In this document: positions 55,001-63,620 of the stretch, piece after piece
Layout: each line of letters opens with the position of its first letter
Position numbering within the stretch: position 1 is the stretch's first letter
DNA from: Aurelia coerulea
Lineage: Eukaryota; Cnidaria; Scyphozoa; Semaeostomeae; Ulmaridae
Length of the DNA: 64,000 nucleotides
Assembly (NCBI GenBank): GCA_039566865.1
Contig: CM076961.1
Location: forward strand, 7,091,501-7,155,500
Direction of reading: 5' to 3'
Notes under the pieces: generated by a model
What the model was told of the DNA's origin: nothing
The model's input: the letters and a program-made list of their open reading frames with translations, nothing else
Databases searched by the model: none
Position numbers and translations under genes: made by a program

Positions 55001-58000
55001 TACACAAATATTTTTAGTACCCACCAGTACTACGGAATCCTGTGTCGAGAAATCATAACTCTTAAGCGTGGTCTTGGTAAAGCAGTATGTCAATAATATA
55101 GCAGCAGGGGATGTTATGAACGTTGCGAAAAATCCGAGAACTTTTCGTCTGAAGGGTTACAGTAACCTTAAAAGTTGTAACATCCAGATGTTTAGATGCT
55201 CAAATGTTTATCAGCCTCAATTATGCAAAGTGGTACTGGTAGAGATGTGTTTCCCGTCGATATTTAGTGACGAAATGATGATGGCTTTAGATTTCTTGTT
55301 TAAGACGTTACGGTTTCGTACTTCCATGTGTTTTTTTAGATCCTCTCTACAGGAAGCAATTCTGTGAGTGAGATACTGGCGCTTTAGACCCGTTTACACT
55401 GCACCGGTGCGGTACAACATTGGATCCGTAACAAAAAATATAACAGTTCAACCTCCCGTCTACACTGCTCCTGCTAATCTGTAGCATTTTTTGTTGCTTC
55501 TTCCAGTAGAAAAAGTATCTGCTGGAGCAATTTGAACGCTCTTGAACCGCAACGACTTTTGTAGGTGATTGAAATTGACCGGTACAGTTTAAACGGAGTC
55601 TTAATTCCCTGTTTAGTGTCTTACTGTCAACTTTTGTAAAATCGGACCAGTGGATCTACCAAAAATCGTTCACTCGGTTTCGTAGCCATGTGAATTATGA
55701 CCATATGTGCCAAGTTTTAAGCTATTTGATTAGCCTATTGGCTACCCAGAGATCTTTTACTCCGGAATCCTGTTTCAAGAGATCAGACTTATATGAAAAA
55801 GAAGAAAAACGCGCGAGAAACGATCATGCATGGAAGTGGGAAAATAAAGCCGCAAAGGTCAAGCAATAAAGCTAAAGTAAAGCTTTGTAAAGCATCAAGT
55901 AAATAAAATAACAACACGGGATGTTATGAATCTAGTTTACTTTAATCTCCTCATTTCTATTCGCGCAATAAACAGGCTTGCACCTATTGAAATGCTCAAA
56001 TTTCCAAGTAATTGTGGGTGTTTCTGACAGCAAGCTAGTTTAAAGGTACTCAGATACTTCATCAATCTGATTATGATGAAAATGAAAATCGAGAATTTTT
56101 TGTCGGAAGGGGTACAGTAACCTTAACTACCGCATAATGGGTCTGTTTGTAGTGTGGTTTTCTAATAAATCATATATGTCTACAGGGTGAGTCAAAAAGT
56201 CAACACGTTTGGCGCGCTGTGAGATAAAACGTGCGCAACTGATATTCAAAAGTTAAATTTTAATCAATGAAGCATGGGCTACACAATTTTTTTGGTAAAA
56301 TCACTGATCTTTTGGATCCAGAAATTAGCAAATGCTTGTAAAGGGTTTTATGGGAACGCGAATTCCATGCTGGATCCTGGCCCATGATTTACTTGCCATT
56401 GAAATTGAAATTATATTTGATTATAGTTATATTTGACGCCCCAAGCAGACCTCTAATTGAAGGGTTAGGATGGAAGACCGTTGACGAATTGATTACTAGT
56501 GAATCTAAGACAATGGTCTTCAAGTCCCTGAATGAGCTGGCTTCACAATACCTTTGTGACCTCTTCACCCGCAATTCACAATGCTCATCATATAACCTTC
56601 GTAATACGGTGACTGACTTGAAATTACCGATGAAAAGCAAATGGCCAAAGATTTTTCTCGTATAGAGGCGTAAAACTGTGGAATAGCCTCTCAGCCGAGT
56701 CAGAGCAGGCATCCTCTTTGTATAGTTTCGAGAATAGCAGTTGAACAGGGGTTTCTTTCTTTCATTGTAAATTTTTTTCCTTACCATCGTACATTTGTTT
56801 TGAATATTGTAAATAGGGTTTTACACTTTGATTTGTTTGATAGCTTTTAATTTAAAACTTTTGTTGATTGTAATTATTGTTTTATCGGAGGGGCCCCTTC
56901 AAAACCAGCTTCTGCTGAAGGGCAACCCTCCTTAAAAGAATTAAATATGAAATATGAAATATATGAAATATGAAATATATTTCTAATACTGATAATTGTA
57001 TTGAATTTAAATTTCAATAGCAAGTTCATCATGGACCAGAATGGAACATGGGATTCTCGTTCTGATGTACACCCCTTATTAGCTTTTTCCTAATTGCAGA
57101 GTATAAATGTTGAGTGACTCACTAACAAATATGTTTACATCTAAGTTATCCGTTAACTGATAGATTAACATTCAGTTTTTTTATATCAGCCGCATACTTT
57201 TTATTCCACAGCCCACCAAACATGCTAACTTTTTTGAATCACCCGGTACCGAATCCTGAACCATTTGAGTTTTGAAATCAGACCGTCAGAATATTTCAAA
57301 TATGTTTCAAGTCTAAGACCCCGTTTACACGGTAGCGGATCACTTTTGATCCGATACGAAAAGTGTTGCGGATCAGCCTCCCGTTTACACGAGCTCGAAG
57401 TGATCCGATACACTTCTGCTCCTCTATCCGCATCAATTTTGATCCTGCTACGAAAGCGAACTCGTTTTGTGTCGGATCACTTTTGTATCGGATCTCTCTT
57501 GCTCTGCGCCGTGTAAACGCAAGTGATTCGCATCAATTTTGATTCGGATTCATTACGAGGGTATTTTCCATACAAACGAGGTTTAATCATAATTGCAGTT
57601 TGTTTTGAAATGTTGACGTTAAAAGGAAATCAATGAAAATCCGAGAAAATCTTGAATGTGACCTCGCCCTATTTCTATGGTGACCGCTGATCCGCTACCG
57701 TGTAAACGAGACCGTGATCCGATACAAGTTTGATCCGCTACCGTGTAGACGGGAGGGTGATCCGTAACACTTTGATCCGCAACACTTTTGATCCGCTACC
57801 GTGTAAACGGGGTCTAAATGTCGTCTGTTTTGACTTGCTGCCTCCGGAGGCGTAATTCAGAATCTCTGTAATTGTCCATAGGAAACGACTGGTATTGACA
57901 GGATATCCATTGCAGAATAATTTAACCGAGTATTGGTGCATGGTGGACTTTGTTCGACCAAGCTACCTGGGTAGCAGACAGGAGTTTCAGAACATGTTCG

Positions 58001-61000
58001 AAAGACCCATCGTTAATGGACAGTGTGTTGATAGCACTGCTAGTGTAAGTAGTATTTTTATTAAAGTGCGAACCAGTTTTCTTGTGTGTCATGACCACTT
58101 TGCCTGCATTCAACATCTCAACCTGACTACATATTTTGTTTTTGGTATTTCTGATAAATTTACATGACTACGGTAATGTAGCTCTGAGGGTCGTATAGGG
58201 GAAGGGGGTCCTTGTTCCCATGCCCCATCATAAAACTGTCATTTTCCCCCTGCTCCCTTACGAATTATACAAATGTTCCATGCAAAAATTTATGTCAAAT
58301 AAAAATCGTGGAGTTCCCTTGTAAAATTTCATTTTGGTTTCTCAAAATCTTGTTCCCGTCCCGTTACTGCAGCAGCAGCACGTCTCCCTTGACCTCGAAA
58401 AAAGTTGCAAATAACCTTAAAACCTTAAACTCTAAAACCTTAAAGTGCTTATGCAACCAAATCATCAAAAATGAGGTAACACCAATTTTAGAAAATTTGA
58501 TCTCTCCTGATCATTTTGGTAACACTTTCACAAATTTCTGCCACCAGGAAGTGTGAAAAATCCGCCCGTAAAAACAAGTACCTGTTGCGAAATGTTGAAC
58601 TTGTTAATGATGTCATAAGTAGTAGCCAACTGAATTGCACTGTCGGAAGTCACTAAGGCCACATGGGAAGATCGCGAACAATTTGCATTGCGTTTCGGTC
58701 GTTCTCAGTCAAAATGTCGTCATATGAATCGAGCTAAGCTTCAGTTATGTTGGGTCAATTTTAAACGAAGAAACTGAGAGTGGGGAGGATTATGGTGTCG
58801 TCAATCTTGGCACAAACGCCCCTAGGTGAGCGTCTTGCTGTTCATGGTCAAGCACCGGTCTATCGTTTCGACGAATTCAAAGACGGCATTCGACTTGCAA
58901 CGATTGAAGCGAGGTTTGAGCGACGAGTTAACATTGATAGTTGGCAAGAATGGTTTGTTTTTTATTCTGATTTATAGTGTTCGCGATCTGCAGTCCTATT
59001 ATTTTATTCCTTCTTCCTTGCATTGCAACGTAAATACGTTGATCGTTTATGATCCAATTGAGTTTGGTGGGCCTATGTGGTTTCTAACAGTCTGCCATCC
59101 ATCATCATAGACCCTAAAAATTCGTCAAATTTAATCAAATGCGTCAGAGTAAAAGTAACAAAGTTTAAATATGAGAAACAATGCATTTCCAGTATTTTCT
59201 GAAAAATGAATTCAAAGTACAAACTATTTCCGTTGCTTTTCGCAGTTTAATTACAAAATGTTTTGGGCCTGGTGTATGTTTGACCTCCCTTCATTCACCT
59301 AGTATACAGACAGGTATAGTTGGTCCTTTGGCAGTAGGAATAGATCATTCTAGCCATAGAAAACTGGACTTAGCTTTTCACATACAAGTCATACCTTCAT
59401 TATTTTTATATGCAATGTCAGTCATTGAAAGCATGCCACTAAGAAACTGACTTAATAGTTGACTGCATCAAGCTGCGGTCGCTTGTCCTATTTCCAGGAA
59501 CCAACTTAGGCATATGCCGCCGAACGAAGCGTATCCACTGTATGTATCTCTGTGGCTCTTTTTCTCGATCAGGAAAATGATGAGTTGATCTATCTGGAAC
59601 ATGTTTGCTTTTTCCACAGCTCTCCCCGTTTAGTCAACCTGCAACATAGCGTTTCCCACCGTCATGTTTCTTCGGCATGCCACTCGCCATGTTGAATATT
59701 GAATGTTTGCTGTGTGTTTGGTGACTCGTAAAGACTGGTGCCTACTACTTATGACGTCACAAGAGAGAAATTTTTGTCGCACGCAAATGATTGAATGATG
59801 CAACTTTGAACGCTCATAGAAATATTTTGGAGTAAGATATTTGAATTTGGTTTTTTGAATATTGATGTGGACGATATGGTCTTCAACTTTAACAACAAAA
59901 CAAAAGATCGATTATTTGGTTGCATAAGCACTTTAATATGAAACTCCTGTTGTAAGAGGAATGGGTGGATACTAAATGTGTATACACTGTTCCCGTCACT
60001 GCAGTACCAATACATTTTCCCTTGACCTCAAAAATGTCCCAGAAAGCCTCAAAGTAATATTCCTGTTGTAAGAGGAACAGTGTATACTAAATGTGTATGG
60101 ACAGTTTCCGTTTCTGCAATAGAAGCACATTTTCCCTTAACCTCGAACGAAGTTACAAAAAGCCTTAAATGAGACTTCTGTTGTAAGGGGAATGGTGTAT
60201 ACTAAATTTGTATAAATCGTTCCCATTTCTGCAGTAACAGCACATTTTCCCTTAACCTCGAACAAAGTTGCAGAATACACCGTTCCCGTTACTGCATTAG
60301 TTTATGCTTTCATAGCGAGTACATTAATCTCAATAACCGTGCATTGCCACTTTTCTCTTCACTGGGTGAGTCAGAACTGCCTCCATTGCGTGGAAAATCG
60401 TACGATAGGAACTGTCCGTAGTCTGTTGAAAACTTGGCCTAATTTTGATTGTTTACCTAAACTTCGAGAAGCTATTCACAATTAACAATGTACAATCTAA
60501 ACCTTAAGTGAAGAATTTCTAGAAGCTCGCTTTCAATGGCTCGGGTAAGTGTGTTCCTCCATTTAATTCACTTTTCAACCATCAAAATAGTAAAATAATG
60601 TTTTTTATAAATGAGTCATTTCCCTCTAATGATACGGAGACTGTTGTATTGTAATTATGCTCTCTCATCAATGGTGTGCATCTAAAATTCAAAATTTGCA
60701 TGACAACGAAAAGCCCATTTCTGGCTGTTCTTGGCAAAAAGAGATCGAGGAATTTTGGTCAAATCTCTATTTCGGTAACAGTCAATGTGCCTAAATTACG
60801 AGGAAATCTCAAAAAACCTTTTGACTTTTCAGTAAGGTGATGGAATTGAATTCCTATTAGCGGACTTTTCCTCTACGATTTTGTTAACAGTTGATACATT
60901 TTTTTTCTGATTGACCCAGTTGTTGTAAATTCCGTCTACAAAAGACAGATACCCAATCGATTTTATCAGTTGTGTGGGTGCCTTAATTTTCATCGGATAG

Positions 61001-62126
61001 CCGACTTTGTATAAAGTATGAATTGAAGAAACGTAAAACTTTGGGAGATTTTTGACGCAAATTATCGAACTCGTTTGTTAGATATTGCTTAGCTCCAACT
61101 GTAAACGACAAGGGAGTTTAGTTATGACTTTTCTTCCACTTTATTTGAATTTTTTTCTCATAGGATAAAAAATTGATGAAATATAGAGCACATGTCCTCT
61201 CTTCTCTGCTGAAAGGCCTTGTTCAAAGGTATGTGAGATATAGTTTTAACTTCGTTCCTTGTAAATTGTCGCTTGGCACATATATCTCCAAAGCATTAGA
61301 TGCTGTGATTATTTAGATGGACGTTCGTTTGATTTTCAAGCAAACGTTAATTTCTTTACGCATTTAAGATAGAACGTGCTCATTTGTGGTTGAAATTGGA
61401 GATGATCTGAAACTGGAATTACCAAATGCATTCGTCTTTGCAAACGTTCAGTTTTGAGAAACGCATTGAAAACCGTAGGTTGAAAGTTTCCAGTACCTTA
61501 TTTTAATTAATCATTAAGTCACTCACGCGTTTTGTTATAAAAGCTGAAACAACGAGGATGTAAGTAAAAGAGAAATTGCAATATTTCTAGATAGTCATGG
61601 GTTAGTCAAAAACTGTATTCATTTTTTGACAATTATACTTAAAAAACTATTCACCTTATTTGAAAAACTTCTATCCTGATTTCAGTTGGGGTACAACATA
61701 TTTTTTTTTAGATCTTATCATAATTATTGTTGCTTTACTTTTCAGAGGTGAGTTATTAGCTAAACAACTACTTTTGTTGAATTGGTCAAATGCAGTCCAA
61801 ATGTGCTGTTCAGTCTGATAGAAATTTTGACACAAAATGCTCTTTTTCATCCGTACCATTGATATTTACATTTTATTTATTTTCTGACAAAGTATGCCCT
61901 TTGCGAAGAAATAATATTTTATTATTCTAATAATTGGAAATCGAATTTAGTATAGTCATCCAATGTGCATATTGTATAATTACATAAAACAAAGCACAGG
62001 TTCGAAGTCTTTAAATTCGTATAAAAAGGTGGGTGTAAAATTCTATGACCCCTTCCTTTTAATCGAATGGTAGACTCACGACATTGTCCGAGTTATTGCA
62101 GCAACTACAGCAACGGCAATAACCGC

Positions 62127-62162
<36 letters not shown>

Positions 62163-63620
62163 AACAACATAGTTTTGCTCAAACTGGGACTTTTGGACTT
62201 TCATATTAGGGTGGCCAGACCCAGATTTTTGCTGTGGCATAGTCAATGCAACCTTCAACAGTTGCAATTTCTTATTGTTGCGGTGAAGCTCCTGGAAACT
62301 ACTTGGCTTTCAAAATGGGGAACTCCTGGTTCAACTTGAAAGACTTTTTAATGTATGGATTGAGGAAACATTCATCTGGATACCAGGGACTTTTCTTCAT
62401 GGCTAATATCACTGAAAATTTGAATCTGAGGCATTTTAACATCTGAGGCTTGAGCCCGCAACTTAGGCCCATCGGCCATTGCCTGGAACATTTTGGCTTT
62501 CGTTCAGTGTGGCTGTGGTTTCCACATCCGAATACGAAATCGAGGGAAACAATTTCGCTCTAAGTTTCAATGCCAGAGTCCATTGATTGATTTGATTTGA
62601 TTTCATTTATTTAGGGAGGGTAACCCTTCAGCAAGTGCTGGTTTTCGAGGGGTCCTCCATCTACGATACAATACAGTGAATTGTAATATAATACGAAGAA
62701 AAAGCCAAATTACAATTACGTGGAAAGTTGAATTAATCTATTGGAATATAGTGTTAAAATCAATTTACAAGGTATCTCAAATATATTATCTACACATCAG
62801 TCTAGGCTATTGAATGCAGTGCCATCCATGATTTGTGGTTTGAGCATCCATCAGTCTATCAACGTATCCATAATTCTTCTGTCGGACTTTCAGAAATCTT
62901 GAATAGTTAGCGTTTTCTACATTTCAATTCATTTGACAATGTGATATCGTCAAATTTCTAAATCATAAACTAGAAGAGTTACAGACTTTTGCTTGGTACC
63001 ATACTGTAGACATCCATAAACTATGGCTTTCTTGAAAACTTATTTTATGTTCCGTAACTAAATTTAGAAACTTTGATAGTTTAAAGTTTAGAAACTTTTC
63101 CTTGAATTCTTAAAAAGGATGAAAAACACACTAAATTCTGAAAATATTGAAGATTTCAGAAAAGTCTAATGGTAGCAGTATAGCCAAATAATTAAAGCTT
63201 CTTTGAAGGCATTCAGTTCAAATAATTAGGACACATATTTTACATCACGCTTTTTCAAGGTTTGGAGTCTATTCTATAACAACTCAAAATTGAGCTGAAG
63301 CCTCGATCAGGCAACAGAGTTGGAATTTTTCTGATCAATTTCATAGCTTTTACAGTATTATTTCTCAAATAGTGAATACATTTTTTGATTCACCCGTTTC
63401 AATAATAATTCGAGGTTTAAATGTACTTAATAATATGATATTCTTTTATAGGAGTGACTACACAGCCCTGAGAGTTGCATTGCCTCCAAAACAAGAGCAT
63501 GTGATTATGGTTAGGATGTCAACAATCCAAGAAGCTGTTTATCGCAAGTTTCTCACAGTGATGCAAGAAAGCTATGGAGATCAATTGAATCCAATCAGAA
63601 TATTTGCTGTTTGTAGCAAG
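39206..63620 (+). CDS. RAD54L2: RAD54L2/ARIP4-like SNF2 ATPase (5' part, 8 exons, 812 aa seen)
   Basis: Exons: 39206-40039, 42454-42599, 50834-51591, 52494-52679, 54137-54251, 57882-58044, 61164-61228, 63452-63620. Phases close exactly. The family (Snf2/Rad54-like, ATRX/ARIP4 branch) uses ATP to act on chromatin in the nucleus, and vertebrate ARIP4 is an androgen-receptor cofactor. Visible features are: acidic Asp/Ser-rich N terminus with basic RRNIRKVLR; the conserved lead-in to the ATPase (KPHQ); motif [10 protein letters not shown] (about 307-315); [27 protein letters not shown] box (about 658-661) with RIKN; motif III region [14 protein letters not shown]; and FERPI-NGQC-DST. These match ARIP4 in order and wording. 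Exon 3 has about 200 extra Ser/Asn/acidic residues (about 358-560), where vertebrate ARIP4 has a short loop. The second lobe and C terminus lie beyond the right edge. Confidence 0.95.
40057..40494. mobile_element. 438-bp hAT-like element with 8-bp TSD
   Basis: GCTATTTT at 40049-40056 and 40495-40502. Ends CAGGGCTGTCC and CAGGACCATCG (complement of right). It starts 17 bp after the exon 1 donor. No transposase. Confidence 0.8.
41045..41450. mobile_element. Second copy of the hAT-like element, left-truncated
   Basis: Same order of blocks as 40120-40494: AAATTTTCCGGGTCCACGCC, ATTTACGGTAAACAATGA, ACTATTTTCTTATGATTATG then TTTTAAGGCA, and ATCTCAATGGTCCTG. Confidence 0.8.
42454..42599 (+). CDS. 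RAD54L2: RAD54L2 exon 2 (motif I)
   Basis: The acceptor is TTTCCATTCTTTCAG. The exon encodes [15 protein letters not shown] and the ATP-binding loop MGLGKTIQ, and ends in phase 2 before GTGAGT. Confidence 0.93.
42828..43050 (-). other. Antisense copy of part of RAD54L2 exon 1, with a splice acceptor in front
   Basis: The minus strand of 42904-43039 matches exon 1 at 39652-39798 almost base for base, except that the GAT tract is four codons shorter and a few substitutions are present. A good acceptor (TTTGGTTTTTTCCCCAG) ends at 43051. In the ancestral frame the copy stays open for 73 codons to TAG at 42828-42830. Spliced from the exon at 43846 it would instead read [10 protein letters not shown] and stop at 43018-43016. 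Confidence 0.85.
43846..44140 (-). CDS. Possible coding exon on the opposite strand within RAD54L2 intron 2
   Basis: Read on the minus strand, the frame stays open for about 98 codons up to a GTAGGAAG donor at 43845. It begins with a stretch like a signal peptide ([19 protein letters not shown], then NNVSQS) followed by a charged helical segment ([17 protein letters not shown]..., [20 protein letters not shown]). No ATG precedes the hydrophobic stretch: the expected position (44140-44138) reads ACG, so either the start is in an upstream exon or on a non-AUG codon, or the gene is damaged. The internal ATG at MAKEI is another option. A polypyrimidine acceptor at 43051 fits a following exon. No family is recognised; coding status needs transcript support. 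Confidence 0.35.
44640..45010 (+). pseudogene. RT C-terminal relic with a tandem duplication
   Basis: [15 protein letters not shown] RT tail followed by a unit of about 85 bp (CTTTTGT-ATCAATGACAG ... ATCATCAATCTTTCAAA) present twice at about 44790 and 44868. Dead. Confidence 0.5.
45012..46830 (-). pseudogene. Minus-strand LINE (CR1/L2-like) with internal deletion
   Basis: Order on the minus strand: [20 protein letters not shown] (linker), then [75 protein letters not shown], catalytic [33 protein letters not shown], ending at a stop near 45202. Frameshifts near 46125-46245 and 45530-45760. The 3' UTR has a hairpin and ends in ATGAA/AATGAA repeats near 45012. The region between the linker and DIFNRS is deleted. 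Confidence 0.9.
46925..47391. mobile_element. 467-bp MITE, family 2 (TA TSD)
   Basis: TA at 46923-46924 and 47392-47393. Ends CCCTGTGAGTAAAAAAAAGA and the complement of CGGGTGAGTCAATAAAAAGA. A second inverted block (CTCCCTGGAT) is shared with 52796-53748. Confidence 0.7.
48000..48359. mobile_element. 360-bp element with G/C-tract ends, copy 2 (9-bp TSD)
   Basis: CCTTTGCGC at 47991-47999 and 48360-48368. It is the reverse-orientation sister of 10264-10618, sharing AGAATTTCGGATGAAAAAAC and CCCATCTACCAGAATTGTG. Internal imperfect repeats of CCCAT-TG-ATGAAT. Confidence 0.88.
48369..49835. other. Unassigned part of RAD54L2 intron 2
   Basis: No frame or repeat with a clear partner. GGGACACCCGATA at 49844-49856 looks like a mariner-type right end whose left end may lie near 47735. 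Confidence 0.35.
49906..50470. mobile_element. Probable mariner-type relic
   Basis: The left end is CTGGGTGTCCAAGAAAAAAG. Interior blocks (ATAGTTAACTTGAA, CCTCCAAACCAGAG, TTTGAACTTTCA, GAGGT-TCTGT-TTCAAGTTAA) also occur at 47830-47940 and 49670-49770, so this is a second copy of a disrupted element. Confidence 0.5.
50834..51591 (+). CDS. RAD54L2: RAD54L2 exon 3 with long Ser/Asn-rich insert
   Basis: The acceptor is CCATATTCTAG. The exon opens with the conserved [19 protein letters not shown] and FNMWVPEN, then runs through about 200 low-complexity residues before the conserved [12 protein letters not shown]. Within the insert, a unit of about 20 residues containing SNAT, KN-S and N-S-N recurs two to three times. 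The second half is acidic (Glu/Asp/Thr). The exon ends in phase 1 before GTAAGT. Confidence 0.92.
51770..51999 (-). mobile_element. tRNA-derived SINE
   Basis: On the minus strand it begins at 51998 with GCGGGGATGGCTCAGTGGTA, like a tRNA acceptor and D arm with A box. GGTTCGAGTCCCCGC follows as the B box and closes the acceptor stem (GCGGGGA with TCCCCGC). A body of about 150 bp follows. The head is complete, but it is fused to a body and the anticodon arm is irregular, so it is a SINE and not a tRNA gene. Confidence 0.75.
52494..52679 (+). CDS. RAD54L2: RAD54L2 exon 4
   Basis: The acceptor is TTGCTTTGATAG. The exon encodes [14 protein letters not shown], then a lysine-rich linker ([10 protein letters not shown]) and [10 protein letters not shown], matching the corresponding basic and VIDLDEED-type stretch of vertebrate ARIP4. 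It ends in phase 1 before GTAAGT. Confidence 0.92.
52796..53748. mobile_element. 953-bp MITE, family 2, in RAD54L2 intron 4
   Basis: TA at 52794-52795 and 53749-53750. TIRs of about 95 bp: CCGGGT, then AAA, then GAAAGGCC, then GCTCCCTGGATAT and ATTATTT-AT, matching the complement of the right end with moderate divergence. Confidence 0.85.
54137..54251 (+). CDS. RAD54L2: RAD54L2 exon 5 (DEGH box)
   Basis: The acceptor is CTCCTTTATAG. The exon encodes [17 protein letters not shown]. The DEGH form of the Walker B box is typical of the ATRX/ARIP4 branch. The donor is GTTTGT, unusual in lacking A at +3, phase 2. Confidence 0.92.
54890..56130. repeat. Direct duplication in RAD54L2 intron 5
   Basis: Blocks at 54896-55060 and 55640-55790 share AAATCGGACCAGTGGATCTA and TGTGCCAAGTTT. 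Later blocks at 55106/55918 (GGGATGTTATGAA) and 55155/56112 (GGGTACAGTAACCTTAA or GGGTTACAGTAACCTTAA) keep the same order, so one long unit is duplicated. The first unit contains the 55387-55600 element between the repeats. Confidence 0.75.
55387..55600. mobile_element. 214-bp Harbinger-type MITE (TTA TSD)
   Basis: TTA at 55384-55386 and 55601-55603. Ends GACCCGTTTACACTGCACCG and the imperfect complement of CGGTACAGTTTAAACGGAGTC. Confidence 0.7.
56183..57246. mobile_element. Family 1 MITE carrying a LINE insertion
   Basis: TA at 56181-56182 and 57247-57248. TIRs of about 65 bp: CAGGGTGAGTCAAAAAGTCA, then ACACGTTTGG, ending near GATATTCA, against the complement of the right end. The core is split by a LINE tail at about 56430-56990. 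Confidence 0.88.
56430..56990 (+). pseudogene. LINE 3' end nested in a MITE
   Basis: RT tail [20 protein letters not shown] then [12 protein letters not shown], a frameshift, and [19 protein letters not shown]. The 3' UTR has the hairpin CAGCTTCTGCTGAAGGGCAA and an ATGAAAT-type microsatellite tail (56945-56988). Confidence 0.85.
57317..57814. mobile_element. 498-bp Harbinger-type MITE (TAA TSD), palindromic
   Basis: TAA at 57314-57316 and 57815-57817. TIRs GACCCCGTTTACACGGTAGC then GGATCA are perfect for about 25 bp. CCGTTTACACG- and TGATCCG-type units recur many times inside. Confidence 0.9.
57882..58044 (+). CDS. RAD54L2: RAD54L2 exon 6 (motif III)
   Basis: The acceptor is AATTGTCCATAG. 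The exon encodes [17 protein letters not shown], then [13 protein letters not shown] and [10 protein letters not shown], all close to ARIP4. It ends in phase 0 before GTAAGT. Confidence 0.94.
58355..58440. repeat. Outlying copy of the 120-bp tandem unit
   Basis: TTCCCGT-CCGTTACTGCAG and CTTGACCTCGAAAAAAGTTG match the units at 59940-60295. Confidence 0.7.
58441..59940. mobile_element. 1.5-kb element inserted into the tandem array
   Basis: Inverted ends TTAAAGTGCTTATGCAACCA then AAT (58441) and the complement at 59916-59940. It lies between an outlying copy of the tandem unit and the main array. A 65-codon frame with ATG (58780-58977, [19 protein letters not shown]...) is not recognised. Confidence 0.65.
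59940..60295. repeat. Tandem array, unit about 120 bp, three copies
   Basis: The unit runs CTTCTGTTGTAAG-GGAATGG ... ACATTTTCCCTTAACCTCGA ... AAAGCCT-AAAT. It lies in RAD54L2 intron 6. Confidence 0.88.
60296..61163. other. Unassigned part of RAD54L2 intron 6
   Basis: No frame or repeat partner recognised. Confidence 0.4.
61164..61228 (+). CDS. RAD54L2: RAD54L2 exon 7 (65-nt microexon-like)
   Basis: The acceptor is TTTTTTCTCATAG. The 65-nt exon encodes [19 protein letters not shown] and VQR, equivalent to the LMRYRSHVLHSLLEG region of ARIP4. It is too short to appear as an ORF but its phases match both neighbours (0 in, 2 out). Confidence 0.9.
62121..62169. repeat. (CAA)n microsatellite
   Basis: About 49 bp of CAA. 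The poly-Asn and poly-Val frames over it are artefacts. Confidence 0.95.
62215..62580 (+). repeat. Dispersed repeat with conserved frame, copy 2
   Basis: Inverted relative to 26580-26945. The frame 62246-62446 reads [20 protein letters not shown] then [19 protein letters not shown] and [10 protein letters not shown], keeping most residues of the other copy. Confidence 0.65.
62588..62668 (-). mobile_element. LINE 3' tail fragment
   Basis: On the minus strand: GGAGGACCCCTCGAAAACCA, then GCACTTGCTGAAGGGTTACC, then CTCCCTAAATAAATGAAATC with a short GATTT/AAATC repeat. It matches the 3' UTR hairpin of the LINE at 56880-56990. Confidence 0.75.
62940..63045. repeat. Short dispersed repeat, copy 2
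   Basis: Matches 27940-28060, same strand: CGTCAAATTTCTAAATC, TTTTGCTTG, ATA-TGTAGAC, AAACTATGG. Confidence 0.5.
63452..63620 (+). CDS. RAD54L2: RAD54L2 exon 8
   Basis: The acceptor is ATTCTTTTATAG. The exon encodes [19 protein letters not shown], then the segment ending [12 protein letters not shown], matching ARIP4 ahead of the second helicase lobe. It ends in phase 0 before GTAAGT; the next exon is outside the window. Confidence 0.93.

Noticed and set aside
58780..59110. Gene in RAD54L2 intron 6
   Set aside because: The 65-codon frame is inside an inverted-end element and is not recognised; kept only as part of the element.
62067..62339. Asn-rich and Val-rich frames
   Set aside because: Produced by the CAA microsatellite.
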